Shown here in pieces: positions 16,617 to 25,494 of a stretch of 60,948 nt of DNA. The notes under the pieces are model-generated. The model saw only the letters and a list, made by a program, of their open reading frames with translations. It had not been told where the DNA came from and did not search any database. The DNA comes from Streptomyces sp. ADI95-17. Its GTDB lineage: Bacteria > Actinomycetota > Actinomycetes > Streptomycetales > Streptomycetaceae. Within the stretch, counting starts at the first letter, position 1. Each line of letters opens with the position of its first letter. The position numbers were made by a program, and so were the translations under genes. The stretch covers positions 632,577-693,524 of the forward strand of contig NZ_ML123045.1 in assembly GCF_003846175.1 (NCBI RefSeq), written 5' to 3'.

Positions 16617-17339
16617 TCACACGGTCCTCGCGGACCGACGGTACGAGATCACGGCGTACGTACCGAACAGCAGGAGCCATCCGCACAGCACCGCGATGGT
16701 GCCGGCGCCGGGCGCGTGGCCCTCGGTGGTGGCCCAGCCCAGGTCGGCGAAGCGGTTGGCCGGGGTGAACCTGCCGATGGAGCGCAGCCACCCGGGCAGC
16801 AGCTCCAGCGGGAACCACAGCCCGCCGACGATCCCGAAGCCCATCAGACAGGCCACATTGACCACCCCGGTGCCCTGCGGGGTGAGCCGGTAGCCGTTGC
16901 CGAGGCCGAGCATGGTGAACGGCAGCGCGCCGATCCACAGCAGCAGCGCCAGGGCGATCCACTGCCAGGCGTCCAGCCGCACCCCGTTGAGCAGCCCGCC
17001 GGCCAGCAGCACCGTCAGGATCGTCGGCAGCACCGTCACCGAGCCGCTGATCGCGCGGCCCACGACCGCCTGCGAGGGGGCGAGCGGAGTGACCCGCAGC
17101 TGCTCCAGCCAGCCGAGCGTCTTGTCGGAGGCGACCCCCGTGCCGATCGACATGGCGGAGCCCAGCGCCCCGTACGCGGCCATGCCGACCATCGAGGCGG
17201 TCTTCCAGCCGTCGACGTCGTTGCCGCCGCCGATGTTGGTGAAGAGCAGGTACATCATCACCGGCATCCCGGTCCCGAAGATCAGGAAGGAGCCGTCCCG
17301 CAGGGTCCGGCGGATTTCGAGCACGATGTAGCGGAACAT
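16617..17339 (-). CDS. ABC-2 type transporter permease
   Basis: 240 residues with six hydrophobic segments. The family pattern VLEIRRTLRD at the N-terminus and TLGWLEQLRVTPLAPSQAV in the second cytosolic loop identify ABC-2 permeases. It forms the membrane channel for the ATPase at 17339-18292; the genes overlap by one base. Export of a lipid, antibiotic or peptide is likely. Confidence 0.88.
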   Translation of the reverse strand: MFRYIVLEIRRTLRDGSFLIFGTGMPVMMYLLFTNIGGGNDVDGWKTASMVGMAAYGALGSAMSIGTGVASDKTLGWLEQLRVTPLAPSQAVVGRAISGSVTVLPTILTVLLAGGLLNGVRLDAWQWIALALLLWIGALPFTMLGLGNGYRLTPQGTGVVNVACLMGFGIVGGLWFPLELLPGWLRSIGRFTPANRFADLGWATTEGHAPGAGTIAVLCGWLLLFGTYAVISYRRSARTV

Positions 17340-18292
17340 CAGACGGTCTCCCTCTCGGAATCGGACACGGGTGCCGCGGTGGGTGCGGTGAGGGAGAGGA
17401 ACGCGTCCTCCAGCGTGGCCCGGGAGACCTGGAGGCCGCGGATCGCGTCCAGCCGGGCCAGCTCCCGGACGGTGGCGTCCGAGTCGTCGGTGTGCAGCAG
17501 CGCCCGGTCCCCGGACACCTCCACGGTGACCACGCCGGGCAGCCGCTCCAGGCCCTCGGTCGGGCCGCCCGCCAGGTCGAAGGAGACGAGGCCGCGGCCG
17601 GCCGAGCCGCGGATCACGTCGCCGGTGCCGTTCGCGACGATCCGGCCCCGGTCGATGACGACGATCCGGTCGGCGTTCTCGTCGGCCTCCTCCAGATAGT
17701 GGGTGGAGAACAGGACGGTGTTGCCGCGCCGGGCGTAGGCCCGCATCGAGTCCCAGAACGTGCGGCGGGCCTCCACGTCCAGGGCGGCGGTCGGCTCGTC
17801 CAGGACGATCAGCTCCGGATTGCCGGCCAGCGCCACGGCGAAGCGGACGCGCTGGGTCTGGCCGCCGGAGAGCTTGTCGACGCGCCGGTTCGCGTAGTCG
17901 CTCACCCCCGCCAGCGCGAGCGCCTCGGAGACCGGCATCGGCTTCGGATACGTCGAGGCGACGAAGTCGACCAGCTCGCGGACGGTGACCCGCTGGATGG
18001 GCCGCCCGTCCTGGAGCATGGCGCCGACCAGACCGTCCCGTACCGCGTGCTCCGCGGTCCGGTCCAGCACCCGCACCGTGCCCGAGTCCGGCTGGTCGAG
18101 GCCGAGCAGCAGCCGGACGGTGCTGGACTTGCCCGCGCCGTTGCGGCCGAGCAGGGCGACGGTCTCGCCGCGGCCGATGGACAGATCGATCCCGTCCACG
18201 GCCCGTACGCTGTGCCCCGCCCGGCCGAAGGTCTTGACCACCCCGGTGAGTTCCACCGCGGCTCCGCTCCCCGTTGTCTGTTTCATGGACAT
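17339..18292 (-). CDS. ABC transporter ATP-binding protein (DrrA-like)
   Basis: 317 residues from ATG 18292 (ATG 18286 is also possible; neither has a strong ribosome site). Walker A GRNGAGKSS, signature LSGGQTQR, Walker B LIVLDEPTAALD and switch His in STHYLEEAD are intact. The C-terminal extension (about 220-300) is like that of drug-resistance ATPases such as DrrA. It powers the ABC-2 permease that follows. The divergent promoter region 18293-18561 is shared with the MaoC operon. Confidence 0.9.
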   Translation of the reverse strand: MSMKQTTGSGAAVELTGVVKTFGRAGHSVRAVDGIDLSIGRGETVALLGRNGAGKSSTVRLLLGLDQPDSGTVRVLDRTAEHAVRDGLVGAMLQDGRPIQRVTVRELVDFVASTYPKPMPVSEALALAGVSDYANRRVDKLSGGQTQRVRFAVALAGNPELIVLDEPTAALDVEARRTFWDSMRAYARRGNTVLFSTHYLEEADENADRIVVIDRGRIVANGTGDVIRGSAGRGLVSFDLAGGPTEGLERLPGVVTVEVSGDRALLHTDDSDATVRELARLDAIRGLQVSRATLEDAFLSLTAPTAAPVSDSERETV

Positions 18293-18450
18293 GACGTTAC
18301 GGAGACCGCCCGGACCCCGGCAGGTGGGTGTGTACGGACTTCGCCATGACATATGTCATGGCCGGGCCGCCGGTCACCGGATGGATCTGACGAGGCGTCA
18401 GCAGCGGTCTTCACAACTGCTGGGTGCTGCGTTATACATGGGTTCATCGG

Positions 18451-18469
18451 CTAGAACGCGTTCTAGAAC
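18451..18469. promoter_or_regulatory. KstR-type operator, overlapping palindromes before the MaoC operon
   Basis: CTAGAACGCGTTCTAG (18451-18466) is a perfect 16-bp palindrome and contains TNNAACNNGTTNNA (18452-18465). A second palindrome, GTTCTAGAAC (18460-18469), overlaps it. The site lies about 100 nt before the MaoC gene, matching the operator at 10813-10826. A TetR-family repressor responsive to acyl-CoA is expected, but none is encoded in the window. Confidence 0.65.
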
Positions 18470-18561
18470 GGGCGTGGTGGCCGGTCCCGCGCGACCTCGG
18501 TGCGGCCGACGGTGCGGACGGCCGCGCCGAGGTCTTCCCACCATCAAGGAGCAGCTCTCCC

Positions 18562-19434
18562 ATGCCCATTGATGCCGAAAAGGCTCTCGCCGCCGAACCC
18601 CGCTCCACCCGGATCAGCTGGGGCCACAAGGACGTCCAGCTCTACCACCTCGGGATCGGCGCCGGCTTCGACCCCGACCGGGCCGATGCCGCGACCCACC
18701 CCGACGAGCTGCGCTACACACTGGAGTCCCGGCTCCAGGTGCTGCCCTCCTTCGCCACCGTCGCGGGCGCCGGCACGGGCGTCGTCGGCGGACTCTCCTC
18801 GCCCGGGATCGACATCGACCTCGCCGCCGTCCTGCACGGCGGGCAGAGCGTACGGGTGCACCGGCCGATCCCGGTGAGCGGCAGAGCCGTACAGACCTCG
18901 AAGGTCGCCGCGGTGTACGACAAGGGCAAGGCGGCCGTGCTGGTGCTGCGCACCGAGGCCGCCGACGAGGAGGGCCCGCTGTGGACCAACGACGCCCAGA
19001 TCTACGTCCGGGGCGAGGGCGGCTTCGGCGGTGAACGCGGACCCTCCGAACGGTCCGCCCACCCCGCGGTCGCCCCGGACCACATCGTGCGGCGGCCCGT
19101 CCGCCCGGACCAGGCACTGCTCTACCGCCTCTCCGGGGACTGGAACCCGCTGCACGCCGACCCCGAGTTCGCCGCGCTGGCCGGCTTCGACCGGCCGATC
19201 CTGCACGGACTGTGCACCTACGGCATGACGCTCAAGGCCGTCACCGACACGGTCCTGGGCGGCGATGTGACCCGGATCCGTTCCTGCCGCACCCGCTTCA
19301 CCGGGATCGTCTTCCCCGGCGAGACCCTCCGCATCGAGATGTGGACCGCCGGGAACCAGGTACGGGTCGAGGTGAAGGCCGTGGAGCGGGACAACGCACC
19401 CGTCCTCGGCGACACCTTCGTCGAACACTCCTGA
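18562..19434 (+). CDS. MaoC-family enoyl-CoA hydratase (hydratase 2 type)
   Basis: 290 residues from ATG 18562 with AAGGAG upstream. It is a double hot-dog protein: the degenerate N-terminal half binds the acyl chain, and the C-terminal half carries the hydratase 2 motif in YRLSGDWNPLHADPEFAALAGFD (Asp and His catalytic), followed by PILHGLCTYG. It adds water to trans-2-enoyl-CoA to give (R)-3-hydroxyacyl-CoA. With the SDR two genes on it would reproduce the two activities of peroxisomal multifunctional enzyme 2. Confidence 0.88.
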   Translation: MPIDAEKALAAEPRSTRISWGHKDVQLYHLGIGAGFDPDRADAATHPDELRYTLESRLQVLPSFATVAGAGTGVVGGLSSPGIDIDLAAVLHGGQSVRVHRPIPVSGRAVQTSKVAAVYDKGKAAVLVLRTEAADEEGPLWTNDAQIYVRGEGGFGGERGPSERSAHPAVAPDHIVRRPVRPDQALLYRLSGDWNPLHADPEFAALAGFDRPILHGLCTYGMTLKAVTDTVLGGDVTRIRSCRTRFTGIVFPGETLRIEMWTAGNQVRVEVKAVERDNAPVLGDTFVEHS

Positions 19435-19502
19435 ACCGCCCCGGACCGACCCCAAGAGGTCCGCGGGCCCACGTTCCACCCGCCCATGAGGGGAGCCGCA
19501 CC

Positions 19503-20579
19503 ATGCGCGCAGCCGTACTGCACGAGATAGGCCAGGACAAACTCGAAGTACTCGACGACGTCGAGGCGGTGGGCTTCGGCCCCGGCAAGGTCAGGCTCCG
19601 CATCCGGGCCACCGGACTGTGCCACTCCGATGTCTCCGCGATGAGCGGGGTGCTGCCGCAGCCCGCCCCGTTCATCCCGGGCCACGAGGGCGCCGGCGAG
19701 GTCATGGACGTCGGCGACGGCGTCACCGGACTGAGCGCCGGGGACCGGGTGCTGGTCTGCTGGCTGCCCGCCTGCGGGGCGTGCCCGTCCTGCAAGCGAG
19801 GCCAGACCCAGCTCTGCCTGGCCGGCTTCATGAACGCGGGCACCCCCAACTTCAAGCGCCCCGGGGGCGATGTGTTCGGCTTCGCGGGCACCGGCACCTT
19901 CACCGAGGAGGTCGTCGTCGGCGCGGGCTGCGCGGTGCCGATCCCCGACGACGTGCCGTTCGAGATCGCCGCGCTGATCGGCTGCGGGGTGACCACCGGG
20001 CTCGGCGCCGCCATCAACACCGCGAAGGTGGAGGCCGGTTCGTCGGTCGCCGTGATCGGCTGCGGCGGCGTCGGCATCTCCACCATCCAGGGCGCCAGGG
20101 TGCAGGGCGCCGCCCAGATCGTGGCCGTGGACCCGGTCGCCTCCCGGCGCGAGGCGGCGCTGCGGTTCGGCGCGACCGAGGCGGTGTCGCCCGACGAGTT
20201 CGCCGACGCCAAGCAGCGGGTCACCGCGGGCGAGGGCTTCGACTACGTCTTCGAGGTCGTCGGCAAGTCGGCCACCGCCCGCACCGCGTACGAGAACACC
20301 CGGCGCGGCGGCACCCTGTGCATCGTCGGCGCGGGCGCGATGGACGACAACTTCCAGGTCAACATGTTCGAGCTGTTCTTCGACGAGAAGCGGATCCTGC
20401 CCTCCATGTACGGCGGAGGCGACGTGCTCCGCTCGTACGAACGGGCCATCGCGCTCTGGCGGGCCGGCCGGATCGACCTCGAATCGATGATCACCCACCG
20501 GGTGCGGCTCGACGGGATCAACGACGCGCTCGACCAGATGCGGACCGGTGAGTCGCTGCGCACCTGCGTCGAACTCTGA
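19503..20579 (+). CDS. Zinc-dependent alcohol dehydrogenase (class III/NDMA-type MDR)
   Basis: 358 residues. Catalytic zinc ligands are in GLCHSD (Cys) and GHEGAGEV (His, Glu). A structural zinc site is seen as CGACPSCKRGQTQLC. The Rossmann site is VAVIGCGGVGISTIQGA. It oxidises an alcohol to aldehyde or the reverse, using NAD(P). It is in the MaoC-ADH-SDR operon, so the substrate is probably a hydroxylated lipid or side-chain intermediate. Confidence 0.86.
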   Translation: MRAAVLHEIGQDKLEVLDDVEAVGFGPGKVRLRIRATGLCHSDVSAMSGVLPQPAPFIPGHEGAGEVMDVGDGVTGLSAGDRVLVCWLPACGACPSCKRGQTQLCLAGFMNAGTPNFKRPGGDVFGFAGTGTFTEEVVVGAGCAVPIPDDVPFEIAALIGCGVTTGLGAAINTAKVEAGSSVAVIGCGGVGISTIQGARVQGAAQIVAVDPVASRREAALRFGATEAVSPDEFADAKQRVTAGEGFDYVFEVVGKSATARTAYENTRRGGTLCIVGAGAMDDNFQVNMFELFFDEKRILPSMYGGGDVLRSYERAIALWRAGRIDLESMITHRVRLDGINDALDQMRTGESLRTCVEL

Positions 20580-20619
20580 CCACCGCCCGCCCCTCCCGAG
20601 AGGACTGGAGAGAATTCCG

Positions 20620-21573
20620 ATGTCACTTCCCCTGTCACGTCCGCTGGACGGCATGTCCGCGATCGTCACCGGCGCCGGCCGCGGCCTCGGACGCGCCGAG
20701 GCGCTGGAACTGGCGGGGCTGGGCGCGGCCGTGGTCGTCAACGACTACGGGCAGCCGGGCCGCGACGGCTCCGGCGAGGCGTCCGCGACGCCCGCCGAGG
20801 AGGTCGCCGAGGAGATCCGGGCCGCGGGCGGCCGGGCCGTCGCGCACCTCGGCGACGTCTCCGACCACGAACAGGCCCGCGCCCTGGTGGAGCTGGCCGT
20901 CGACACCTACGGAAAGCTCGACATCCTGGTCAACAACGCGGGCATCCTGCGCGACCGGATGATCTTCTCGATGACCGAGGACGAGTGGGACTCGGTCATC
21001 AGGGTCCATCTCAAGGGTCACTTCAACACCACGCACTTCGCCGCCGCGCACTGGCGCACCCGCTCCAAGGAGTCCGGCGGGCCGGTGCACGGACGGATCG
21101 TCAACACCTCGTCGGAGGCGTTCCTGGCCGGTTCGGCGGGCCAGCCGAACTACGCGGCGGCCAAGGGCGGCATCGTCGGCCTCACCACCTCCACGGCCCT
21201 GGCCCTGGCCAGGTACGGCGTCACCGCCAACGTCATCTGCCCGAGGGCCCGCACCCGGATGACCGAGGACGTCTTCGCGGGCTTCCAGGAACCGTCGGAC
21301 GGCCGGCTCGACGCGCTCGCTCCCGAGCATGTCGCGCCGCTGGTCGGCTATCTGGCCTCCCCGGCCGCCGCCAAGGTCAACGGGCAGCTGCTCGTGGTGC
21401 ACGGCGGGATGGTCGCGATCGTCGAGCGCCCCAGGGTGGCGGCGAAGTTCGACTCCTCGAAGGAGACGTTCTCCTTCGACGAACTGGACGAGCTGATCTC
21501 GCCGTACTACGAGGACCGCCCGCCGAACGAGACCTTCGCCGCGGCCGAGGTGCTCGGCCTGAAGCGGGGCTGA
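20620..21573 (+). CDS. SDR-family (R)-3-hydroxyacyl-CoA dehydrogenase (17beta-HSD4-like)
   Basis: 317 residues. NAD site TGAGRGLGRAEALELAG, then VNNAGILRDRM. Catalytic Ser, Tyr and Lys lie in NTSSEA and NYAAAKGG. The long insert after the cofactor loop (NDYGQPGRDGSGEAS) is typical of the peroxisomal MFE-2 and mycobacterial Hsd4A group. It oxidises the product of the MaoC hydratase to the 3-keto acyl-CoA, which the SCP2-thiolase can cleave. It is the last gene of its operon, ended by a strong terminator. Confidence 0.86.
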   Translation: MSLPLSRPLDGMSAIVTGAGRGLGRAEALELAGLGAAVVVNDYGQPGRDGSGEASATPAEEVAEEIRAAGGRAVAHLGDVSDHEQARALVELAVDTYGKLDILVNNAGILRDRMIFSMTEDEWDSVIRVHLKGHFNTTHFAAAHWRTRSKESGGPVHGRIVNTSSEAFLAGSAGQPNYAAAKGGIVGLTTSTALALARYGVTANVICPRARTRMTEDVFAGFQEPSDGRLDALAPEHVAPLVGYLASPAAAKVNGQLLVVHGGMVAIVERPRVAAKFDSSKETFSFDELDELISPYYEDRPPNETFAAAEVLGLKRG

Positions 21574-21587
21574 CCACCGCACCGGGA

Positions 21588-21631
21588 ACGGGTGGGCCCC
21601 GGCTGCCGTCCGGCCGCCGGGGCCCACCCGT
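21588..21631 (+). terminator. Strong hairpin terminator after the MaoC-ADH-SDR operon
   Basis: Perfect 16-bp arms 21588-21603 and 21616-21631 with a 12-nt loop, starting 15 nt after the SDR stop. Confidence 0.85.
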
Positions 21632-21656
21632 CCCTCGTCCGTATGTGTCCGCGCGG

Positions 21657-21728
21657 TCAGGCCGCCCGGCTGTCCCCCTCGGAGGGGCGGCGGTGGCGGC
21701 CGTGCGGCTGTGCAGACGTGTCGTCCAT
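21657..21728 (-). CDS. Possible 23-residue peptide
   Basis: A short frame beginning MDDTSAQ, rich in Arg, His and Ser, preceded by GAGGGGG at suitable spacing. It lies alone in the 374-nt gap 21574-21947; apart from this and the terminator, the gap shows nothing else. It is not recognised and could be chance. Confidence 0.25.
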   Translation of the reverse strand: MDDTSAQPHGRHRRPSEGDSRAA

Positions 21729-21947
21729 CGACTCACCCCCTCGGTGCTTTCCGTAGCCGTCGGCTTCGGCCCGGTCGGCGTCCTCCGGACGCATCTGGGT
21801 CGGGTCGGTTCGGGCTTCAGACATGATGGGAAGTCACCCCGTTGTGATCGCTTACATGTGTGTCCCAGGGCCGATCACGCCGGCCGCGCCCCGGCACGGT
21901 CACCGCCGGCGACCGTCGGACACGACTGCGCAGCCCGGACCCAGATT

Positions 21948-23294
21948 TTAACCAGGCACCATGCGCCCCGTGAGAGGCGCCTGCCCCAGTGGAACCGGCT
22001 TGCACACGGGTAGAGGCACGGCGCCGCCGGACGGTTGCATACCGCTTTCCGCTCCGCTTCCCGCGCCGTACCCCGACGACGGCCACGCCCCGGGTTCCTC
22101 GTCCGCCGGGGCCTCCAGCAGGGCCACGCCGCACGCCACGTTCCCATCGGCGTACGGGAGTCTGAGCACGCCGTCCCGGGTCCACACGCCGCGTCCGGCC
22201 TGCCACCCCGCGGGGGCGGCGCGTTGATGCAGCCGGCGTCCGGCCGGACGCCACACCCCGACCCAGCTGCCCGCCGGGCCGTCGATCCGCAGCGCCACCG
22301 CGCAGCTCTCCGGCATCAGCATCTGACCCGGCTGCACGGCGAACGGCGTCACCGCCACATCGGCCGGGCGCAGGCACTCCGGGAAGCGCACCGGCAGGCA
22401 GCTGCCGAGCACCCCCCACCCCAGCCGGTCGTGCCCCGGCGCGTCCGAGCGGATCAGCAGCAGCCCGCTGTCCGGGTCGGCGAGCAGCAGCCGGTCGTTG
22501 CTGTCCGGGGCGATCTGCAGCAGCGGCGTCACCTCGCCGCCCCGCTCCAGGTCCACGGCGACCGCCTTGACCGGGCCGCCGCCCGGCATTTCCCGGTCCA
22601 GGGCCAGCATCCGGCCCGCCCGGTCCAGCCAGACGCCGCCGGAGCAGCGCCCCGGGACCTCCGCGACCAGCTCGGGCCCGAAGGCGCCGCCCGCCACCAG
22701 CCAGACGGAGGTGGCGCGCGGACCGGCCGACAGCGCGTACGCGCTCACGCCGTCCGGCGACGGCGGCAGCAGGGTCAGCTCCGCGCATTCGACGGCGCCG
22801 AGCGGGAGTTCACCGGTCCCGGGACCGGTCGGATAGAGCAGCGACACCGCGTGCCGGTCCGCCACCCGGCGCCGGATCAGCACCCGCCCGTCGGCCAGCG
22901 GCAGTACCTCGGAGTCCGGCTCCTCCGGCTGGTCCAGGGGGAGCGGCACGGCGTACGGCTCGTGCCCGTCGAGCGTCCAGCGCTCCACGAACCACGCCTC
23001 GCCCGCCCCGCCGGCCCCGTCGGACGGATCCGCCGTCACCCTCGCGAGCGCGAGCCGGGCCGCGTACGAGCCGTCTGCGGAGAGCGTGAACGCGGGCGCC
23101 GCGACGGGAAGCGAGCCGGGCAGCGCGGCGAGAGACGTCCCCGGGGGCGCGCCGCCCGGCCCACCGGGGTCTTCCGGCGGGTCGTCCGGCGCGCTGTCCT
23201 CCAGGACCGTTTCTCCGGCTTTCCCGGCGCCCTCGGCGTCCGGGGAGGCCCCGGACGCCTCCGCGGTCTCGTTCTCGATGGCACAGGCAGTCAT
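21948..23294 (-). CDS. Hypothetical protein, probable beta-propeller (repeat-rich cytosolic)
   Basis: 448 residues from ATG 23294, with GGAGGTGA ideally placed. The first 60 residues are acidic and Gly/Pro-rich. The rest alternates short hydrophobic strands and turns with recurring patterns like GVWLDRAGRMLALDRE, RLLLADPDSGLLLIRSD and ADGRVLIRRRV, as in WD-like propellers. No signal peptide or catalytic motif is seen. It is divergent from the siderophore lipoprotein; the iron box between them (145 nt from this start) could influence it. Function unknown. Confidence 0.65.
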   Translation of the reverse strand: MTACAIENETAEASGASPDAEGAGKAGETVLEDSAPDDPPEDPGGPGGAPPGTSLAALPGSLPVAAPAFTLSADGSYAARLALARVTADPSDGAGGAGEAWFVERWTLDGHEPYAVPLPLDQPEEPDSEVLPLADGRVLIRRRVADRHAVSLLYPTGPGTGELPLGAVECAELTLLPPSPDGVSAYALSAGPRATSVWLVAGGAFGPELVAEVPGRCSGGVWLDRAGRMLALDREMPGGGPVKAVAVDLERGGEVTPLLQIAPDSNDRLLLADPDSGLLLIRSDAPGHDRLGWGVLGSCLPVRFPECLRPADVAVTPFAVQPGQMLMPESCAVALRIDGPAGSWVGVWRPAGRRLHQRAAPAGWQAGRGVWTRDGVLRLPYADGNVACGVALLEAPADEEPGAWPSSGYGAGSGAESGMQPSGGAVPLPVCKPVPLGQAPLTGRMVPG

Positions 23295-23438
23295 GGACTG
23301 GTCACCTCCGGCAACCGAAGTTAGTTTTCGCACTTCCTGCCGAACAACACGAGACCCACCTCTTCACGCATAAGGGTGGCGATGCCCGGATTCGCCTGAG
23401 AGCGAGGGGGTGGTTGTGCTGGGTGCGAGGCGGATGCA

Positions 23439-23457
23439 TAAGGTTAGGCAGCCCTAA
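23439..23457. promoter_or_regulatory. Iron box (DmdR1/IdeR operator)
   Basis: TAAGGTTAGGCAGCCCTAA matches 17 of 19 positions of the DmdR1/IdeR consensus TWAGGTTAGSCTSACCTWA. It lies 37 nt before the siderophore-binding lipoprotein start. This predicts repression in iron-replete cells. Confidence 0.9.
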
Positions 23458-23493
23458 GCAATACCTGTGTGACCCTTACAACTGGAGCAAGTG

Positions 23494-24534
23494 ATGTCCC
23501 TTCGTCGCCGCGGTACCGCCGCAGTCGGCCTGGCGGTGGCTGCCGCCCTCTCCCTCTCGGCCTGCGGGAGCGACGACGGAAAGTCGGGCGGTTCGGCCAA
23601 GCCGGATGGCGGCGACAAGAAGGCCGCCGTCGCCACGGGCGGCAAGGACTTCGGCGACGCCGCGAAGAAGACGGCGGCGTACGGGACGGACGCCAAGGCG
23701 GGCCAGTTCCCCCGGACCCTCACCCACGCCATGGGCAAGACGGAGCTCAAGTCCGCGCCCAAGCGCGTCGTCGTGCTGGACGTCGGCGAGTTCGACAACG
23801 TCGTGTCGCTGGGTGTGAAGCCGGTCGGCTACGCCCCCTCCGAGGGCGACGCGGCCATCCCCTCGTACCTGAAGAAGAACGCGGGCAACCCGAAGAACGT
23901 CGGCACGATCAACAACCTCAACCTTGAGGCCATCGCCGGCCTGAAGCCCGACCTGATCCTCGGCAGCCAGCTGCGCGCCGCCGACAAGTACGACGCGCTC
24001 TCCAAGATCGCGCCGACCGTGTTCTCCATCCGTCCGGGCTTCACCTGGAAGGAGAACTACCTCCTCAACGCCGCGGCGCTGGACAAGACCGCCAAGGCCG
24101 AGAGCGAGCTCGGCGCCTACGAGACGAAGGCGAAGAAGCTCGGCGAGGACATCGGCCCGGACAAGCCGACCATCTCCATGGTCCGCTACCTGCCGGACCG
24201 CATCCGCCTCTACGCCAGGGCGTCCTTCATCGGCACGATCCTCGACGACGCCGGTCTGCCGCGGCCCAAGAACCAGCAGATCGACGACCTCGCCGCGGAG
24301 ATCAGCCCGGAGAAGATCGACGAGGCCGACGCCGACTGGATCTTCACCGGTGTCTACGGCGACGTGAAGGCCACCAAGCGGGACACCACCCAGGCCAACC
24401 CGCTGTGGAAGAACCTCAAGGCCGTCAAGGAGGGCCGGGCCAAGAACGTCTCCGACGAGACCTGGTACCTCGGCCTCGGTGTCACGGCCGCGGACCTGGT
24501 CCTCGACGACCTCCGCGCCGACCTCGTGAAGTAA
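23494..24534 (+). CDS. Siderophore/iron(III) ABC transporter substrate-binding lipoprotein
   Basis: 346 residues. Signal peptide RRRGTAAVGLAVAAALSL ends in lipobox LSAC with the lipidated Cys, followed by a Gly/Ser/Lys linker. The periplasmic-binding-2 (FepB/FecB class III) fold shows PKRVVVLDVGEFDNVVSLG and LEAIAGLKPDLILGS. It captures ferric siderophore outside the membrane for an ABC importer. Start ATG 23494 has GGAG at good spacing; GTG 23491 is less likely. No permease or ATPase genes follow, so it works with a transporter encoded elsewhere. The iron box just upstream fits its role. Confidence 0.92.
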   Translation: MSLRRRGTAAVGLAVAAALSLSACGSDDGKSGGSAKPDGGDKKAAVATGGKDFGDAAKKTAAYGTDAKAGQFPRTLTHAMGKTELKSAPKRVVVLDVGEFDNVVSLGVKPVGYAPSEGDAAIPSYLKKNAGNPKNVGTINNLNLEAIAGLKPDLILGSQLRAADKYDALSKIAPTVFSIRPGFTWKENYLLNAAALDKTAKAESELGAYETKAKKLGEDIGPDKPTISMVRYLPDRIRLYARASFIGTILDDAGLPRPKNQQIDDLAAEISPEKIDEADADWIFTGVYGDVKATKRDTTQANPLWKNLKAVKEGRAKNVSDETWYLGLGVTAADLVLDDLRADLVK

Positions 24535-24614
24535 CGGCATCATCCACGGTCGGTGACCGGTCCGGTGGCCGATCCCGAGCGGGCTGTGGCGGTCCGCACG
24601 GACCGCCACAGCCA

Positions 24615-24652
24615 TGGACGACGGGGCACGGAGGGCAGGTAGCCTTTGCTTG
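24615..24652 (+). promoter_or_regulatory. Probable promoter giving a leaderless mRNA for the Nif3 gene
   Basis: TGGACG (24615-24620) and TAGCCT (24640-24645) are 19 bp apart, and the GTG start lies 7 nt after the -10 hexamer. That leaves no room for a ribosome site, which is typical of leaderless Streptomyces transcripts. Confidence 0.5.
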
Positions 24653-25494
24653 TGCCCCGTCTGTCTGATGTCCTCGCCGAGCTCGACGCTCTCTGGCCGC
24701 CCGAGCGGGCCGAAGGCTGGGACGCGGTCGGCACCGTCTGCGGAGACCCCGACGCCGTCGTCGACCGCGTGCTCTTCGCCGTCGACCCCGTCCACGAGAT
24801 CGCCGACGAGGCGATCCGGCTCGGCGCCCAGCTGATCGTCACCCACCACCCGCTCTATCTGCGGGGTACGACGACGGTCGCGGCCGACACCTTCAAGGGC
24901 CGGGTCGTGCACACCCTCATCAAGCACGACATCGCGCTGCACGTCGCGCACACCAACGCCGACACCGCGGACCCGGGCGTCTCCGACGCCCTGGCCGGCG
25001 CGCTCGACCTGCGCGTCGAGGGCCCCCTCGTACCGGACCCGTCCGACCCGAAGGGCCGGCGCGGCCTCGGCCGGATCTGCGTGCTCGACCACCCGGAGAC
25101 CCTGGCCGAATTCGCCGCCCGCGCGGCCGCCCGGCTGCCCGCCACCGCGCAGGGCATCCGGCTCGCCGGCGACCCCGCGACGACGGTGCGCACCGTCGCG
25201 GTCAGCGGCGGCTCCGGCGACAGCCTCTTCGACGCGGTCCGCGCCGCGGGGGTCGACGCCTTCCTCACCGCCGACCTGCGCCACCACCCGGCCTCCGAAG
25301 CCGTCCAGCACTCCCCGCTCGGCCTGATCGACGCCGCCCACTGGGCCACCGAATGGCCCTGGTGCGAACAGGCCGCGGCGCAGCTCGACGCGATTTCCGA
25401 CCGCCACGGATGGGACCTGCGGGTCCATGTCTCGAAGCAGGTCACCGACCCCTGGACCACCACCACCCACCACTCTTCTGGAGCCCCCAACTGA
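24652..25494 (+). CDS. Nif3-like dinuclear metal centre protein (GTP cyclohydrolase I type 2 family)
   Basis: 280 residues from GTG 24652. Metal ligands are the His pair in IVTHHPLYL, His and Asp in HVAHTNADTA, and the C-terminal LIDAAHWATEWPWCE. Nif3/YqfO proteins form toroidal hexamers with two metals per subunit; their reaction is not settled. The gene is first in the three-gene operon Nif3, zinc-ribbon protein, RNase H-phosphatase, which is conserved in Streptomyces. Its TGA overlaps the next start codon. Confidence 0.88.
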   Translation: MPRLSDVLAELDALWPPERAEGWDAVGTVCGDPDAVVDRVLFAVDPVHEIADEAIRLGAQLIVTHHPLYLRGTTTVAADTFKGRVVHTLIKHDIALHVAHTNADTADPGVSDALAGALDLRVEGPLVPDPSDPKGRRGLGRICVLDHPETLAEFAARAAARLPATAQGIRLAGDPATTVRTVAVSGGSGDSLFDAVRAAGVDAFLTADLRHHPASEAVQHSPLGLIDAAHWATEWPWCEQAAAQLDAISDRHGWDLRVHVSKQVTDPWTTTTHHSSGAPN

